Below, one piece after another: positions 62,124 to 64,000 of a stretch of 64,000 bases of DNA. The position numbers and the translations under genes were made by a program. The notes under the pieces were generated by a model. The model was not told the DNA's origin. It worked only from the letters and a program-made list of their open reading frames with translations, and did no database searches. The stretch is from Hungatella sp. GTDB taxonomy: Bacteria > Bacillota > Clostridia > Lachnospirales > Lachnospiraceae. Within the stretch, counting starts at the first letter, position 1. Each line of letters opens with the position of its first letter. Location: NCBI GenBank assembly GCA_009712635.1, contig WASS01000013.1, forward strand, positions 74,434 to 138,433, written 5' to 3'.

Positions 62124-62137
62124 TGTGAATGAGCACA
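62124..62137. promoter_or_regulatory. TGTG-N6-CACA palindrome
   Basis: TGTGAATGAGCACA, a perfect 4-bp half-site palindrome with 6-base spacer, lies in the gap between the response-regulator terminator and the rbsA-like operon. It may be an operator for the response regulator or another factor. Speculative. Confidence 0.35.
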
Positions 62138-62170
62138 AAAAAACACCTGTCCCGTTTAAAAGACAAGCGT
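62136..62170 (-). terminator. Terminator after the response regulator
   Basis: ACGCTTGTC pairs with GACAGGTGT (9 bp with G-U pairs), loop of 10 bases, then seven Ts on the minus strand (62136-62142). It ends the two-component transcript 16 bases after the stop. Confidence 0.8.
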
Positions 62171-62185
62171 TTTTTTACCAATTGT

Positions 62186-62995
62186 TTAAGATTGAAGTTC
62201 TTTTAATTTGTTCATTCTGTACTCAGATGGATTTAAACCTTCCAGACGTTTGAAGACTTTCGTAAAGTAATTATTATCCGTATACCCCACTCTGGCACCG
62301 ATTTCCTTTACATTGACATTGGGCTGCTCCAGCATCTTTTTGGCTTCCCCCACCCGGTATTCTGCCAGGTAAGAGGTAAAGCTCTGACCAAACTGCTGCT
62401 TGAACATTTTGCAGAAATAAGGCTCTGAATAGCCGATTGCCCGGGCTGTCTCACTCATGGAGATCTCATTCATAAAATTGGATTTAATATACTCCATAAC
62501 CATGGAGGCCATAACTGACAGACGGCTGCTGTTTAAATCCGGTTCCTCTTCCATCAGTTCTTTCTGTTCCACAGCCTCGTTTTGTATTGTCTGTATTGCT
62601 TTTATGCCATGCCCATTCCAGTCATCAGTCACCCGGAGGGCCTCTTCTACCACACTGATTACCTCTTTCTGGGAATAGGGTTTCAGTATATATTCCATGG
62701 CTCTGATGGAAATCGCCTTTTTTGCATAATCAAACCGGTCATAAGCCGTTAAAAAGATCAGACAGCACCGGGAATTTTCTTTTCGCATAATTTCTGCAGC
62801 CTGAATCCCATTCATTCCCGGCATGCCAATATCCAGAATAATGATCTGTATGTCCTCTTTTCGAAAGAGTTCCACCGCTTCTATGCCATTTCTGGCTTCA
62901 TAGATCGTGCAGTCCTCTCCGAATTTTTTTTGGAGCATTTTTTTAAGCACCATCCGCTCAATCATTTCATCTTCCACAATCATCAGCCGATACAT
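62186..62995 (-). CDS. Response regulator with AraC output domain
   Basis: 269 residues from the ATG at 62995 (SD AGGGGTGA; the 63028 opening lies in the kinase gene). REC domain (about 1-120; LMIVEDEMIER, IIILDIGMPGMNG with the phospho-Asp, LTAYDRFDYAKKAI) and a C-terminal AraC pair of helix-turn-helices (ISMSETARAIGYSEPYFCKM and VNVKEIGARVGYTDNNYFTK). YesN-like regulators often activate neighbouring sugar ABC operons. It probably controls the rbsA-like operon just downstream, in answer to the kinase. Confidence 0.93.
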   Translation of the reverse strand: MYRLMIVEDEMIERMVLKKMLQKKFGEDCTIYEARNGIEAVELFRKEDIQIIILDIGMPGMNGIQAAEIMRKENSRCCLIFLTAYDRFDYAKKAISIRAMEYILKPYSQKEVISVVEEALRVTDDWNGHGIKAIQTIQNEAVEQKELMEEEPDLNSSRLSVMASMVMEYIKSNFMNEISMSETARAIGYSEPYFCKMFKQQFGQSFTSYLAEYRVGEAKKMLEQPNVNVKEIGARVGYTDNNYFTKVFKRLEGLNPSEYRMNKLKELQS

Positions 62996-63002
62996 CGTTT
63001 GT

Positions 63003-64000
63003 TCACCCCTTTTTTCCTCCAAAAACAATGGTTACCTCTGTTCCCTGATCCAATGTGCTGTCAATCGTCACTTTTCCATATTCGTAGTATGAGGATATTC
63101 TTCTGTAGATATTTCCAAGCCCAATTCCCAGACCTTTTCCTTCTGTCTCAATGGCATTGCGGATCTCTGCCAGCTTCATCGGATCCATACCCCTGCCTGT
63201 ATCAGAAATCAAAATATGCAGCAGCTCTGCCTGCTTTCTGATGCTGATAAAAATACTCCCCCCATTTTCCTTTTCGGAGATCCCATGTATGACTGCATTC
63301 TCAAGCAAAGGCTGGAGGATAAAAACAGGTACTTCCTCCTTATAGAGTTCTTCCTCACAGTCAATGTTCCAGGACAGCCTGTCTCCGAACCTCATCTTTT
63401 GGATATACATATAATCCCTTGCTACCTTAAGCTCCTGCTCCAAAGGTTCAAACGCATTGGCAGTCCGTAAGCTGTAGCGAAGTAAGTTTCCGATGGATAC
63501 CAGCATCTCTTCCGTAACAGGTGCTTCTTCCATCTGAGCCATTCGTGTGATCATATTAAGGGTATTAAATAAAAAATGAGGATTCAGCTGGCTCTTAATC
63601 AGCTGAAGCTGTGCCATGGAAAAACGCTTTTCCAAATCCGCCCGTTCCAGTTCGTGCTTATAGAGCTTTTCTTCAATCTGGCGCTTTTCTTCTGTTGCTG
63701 ATATGAAATTCTTTGTGGAATGTTTCATTTTGTTAAATGCATGAACCAGTCTGCCAATCTCATCTGTCCCTTCCCAGACCACATCCGGGGAAGAAAAGTC
63801 ATTCTTTTCAATTCTCCCGGAGACCGTAGCAAGCTGTATCATGATCTTTACAATATTCCCAGTAAAAAACCGGATAAATACGACCAGAATCAAAAATGCA
63901 GTTAAACTGATTGCAACCAGCAGATAAGGCATCCGTTTCAGCACAGGAACCCGATTCTCATAATAATCGTTACCGCTCATCAGAACAACTTTCGTCAGCC
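63003..64000 (-). CDS. Sensor histidine kinase, YesM type (5' end outside the window)
   Basis: The C-terminal 325 residues and a few more are visible; the frame stays open to the right edge (upstream codons read L-T-K-V-V-L before MSGNDYYENR), so the extracellular sensor part is missing. Visible: membrane segment (YLLVAISLTAFLILVVFIRF), HAMP domain (FFTGNIV to HAFNKMKHS), coiled region, His_kinase phosphoacceptor SQLNPHFLFNTLNMITRMA and HATPase_c (LLENAVIHGISEKENGG, ISDTGRGMD, GLGNIYRRI). It is the partner of the response regulator encoded next, and the stop overlaps its upstream region. Confidence 0.93.
   Translation of the reverse strand, partial: LTKVVLMSGNDYYENRVPVLKRMPYLLVAISLTAFLILVVFIRFFTGNIVKIMIQLATVSGRIEKNDFSSPDVVWEGTDEIGRLVHAFNKMKHSTKNFISATEEKRQIEEKLYKHELERADLEKRFSMAQLQLIKSQLNPHFLFNTLNMITRMAQMEEAPVTEEMLVSIGNLLRYSLRTANAFEPLEQELKVARDYMYIQKMRFGDRLSWNIDCEEELYKEEVPVFILQPLLENAVIHGISEKENGGSIFISIRKQAELLHILISDTGRGMDPMKLAEIRNAIETEGKGLGIGLGNIYRRISSYYEYGKVTIDSTLDQGTEVTIVFGGKKG

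Noticed and set aside
1-64000. CRISPR arrays, insertion sequences, phage genes, integrases, rRNA operons
   Set aside because: None seen; the only repeats are coding tandem repeats at the left edge, terminators and operators.

Overview
The window reads as the chromosome of an anaerobic, low-to-moderate GC Firmicute of the class Clostridia, most likely Lachnospiraceae (Lacrimispora/Hungatella-like). This placement is inferred from gene content: a selenocysteine-dependent grd reductase system, a c-di-AMP PII-like receptor, LpdD/UbiD/UbiX genes, many short SD-led operons with U-tract terminators, and many two-component and ABC sugar systems. No phage, insertion sequence, CRISPR array or rRNA was seen. 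Most genes lie on the minus strand.

Layout. 1-3932: 5' part of a very large repetitive secreted protein that runs off the left edge. 4.2-9.9 kb: a CarD-like regulator, the deoxynucleoside catabolic set deoB-cdd-pdp-deoC, the PstA/DarA c-di-AMP receptor and a Nudix hydrolase. 9.9-15.2 kb: an orphan ferritin-like protein, an Smr-less MutS2 homologue, a two-domain Nudix protein with a small membrane protein, and a TipAS-type MerR regulator. 15.4-29.6 kb: a Stickland-type reductase island. In transcription order it holds tRNA-Sec, selB, trxB, trxA, grdA (in-frame TGA), grdC, grdD, selA, a substrate-specific component B proprotein, its selenoprotein partner (in-frame TGA), a BCCT transporter, then LysR and GntR regulators. 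The BCCT transporter suggests betaine as substrate, sarcosine being the alternative.

29.8-39.3 kb: a small membrane-anchored protein; a probable yjdF-riboswitch-led run (yjdF, endonuclease Q, nth, an APH-like kinase, a LURP-one protein); and a UbiD/DUF554/UbiX/LpdD aromatic decarboxylase operon behind a MerR gene. 39.6-47.9 kb: an amino-acid ABC importer, a PatB-type C-S lyase and an ammonium channel fused to a PII domain form one operon with a strong promoter followed by an attenuator-like hairpin; a YheO/DauR-type regulator and a DUF401 membrane protein diverge from it. 47.9-54.3 kb: a small conserved protein, a secreted protein, a GyrI-like protein, an MFS transporter divergent from an AraC regulator, and a YtrA-type GntR/ABC operon whose promoter lies inside a dense palindromic operator. 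54.4-64 kb: a chemoreceptor, a tocopherol-cyclase-like protein, an orphan DctP-type binding protein, a ribose-type ABC importer and its probable two-component regulator, cut by the right edge.

In working terms, BCCT uptake would feed the component B selenoprotein. GrdA carries the carboxymethyl-selenoether, GrdC/GrdD release acetyl phosphate, TrxA/TrxB regenerate the reduced state, and tRNA-Sec/SelA/SelB supply selenocysteine; selD is not in this window. Starts were moved downstream of the longest frame wherever a Shine-Dalgarno sequence clearly favoured an internal codon. All functional names come from reading motifs and family resemblance; no database search was run.
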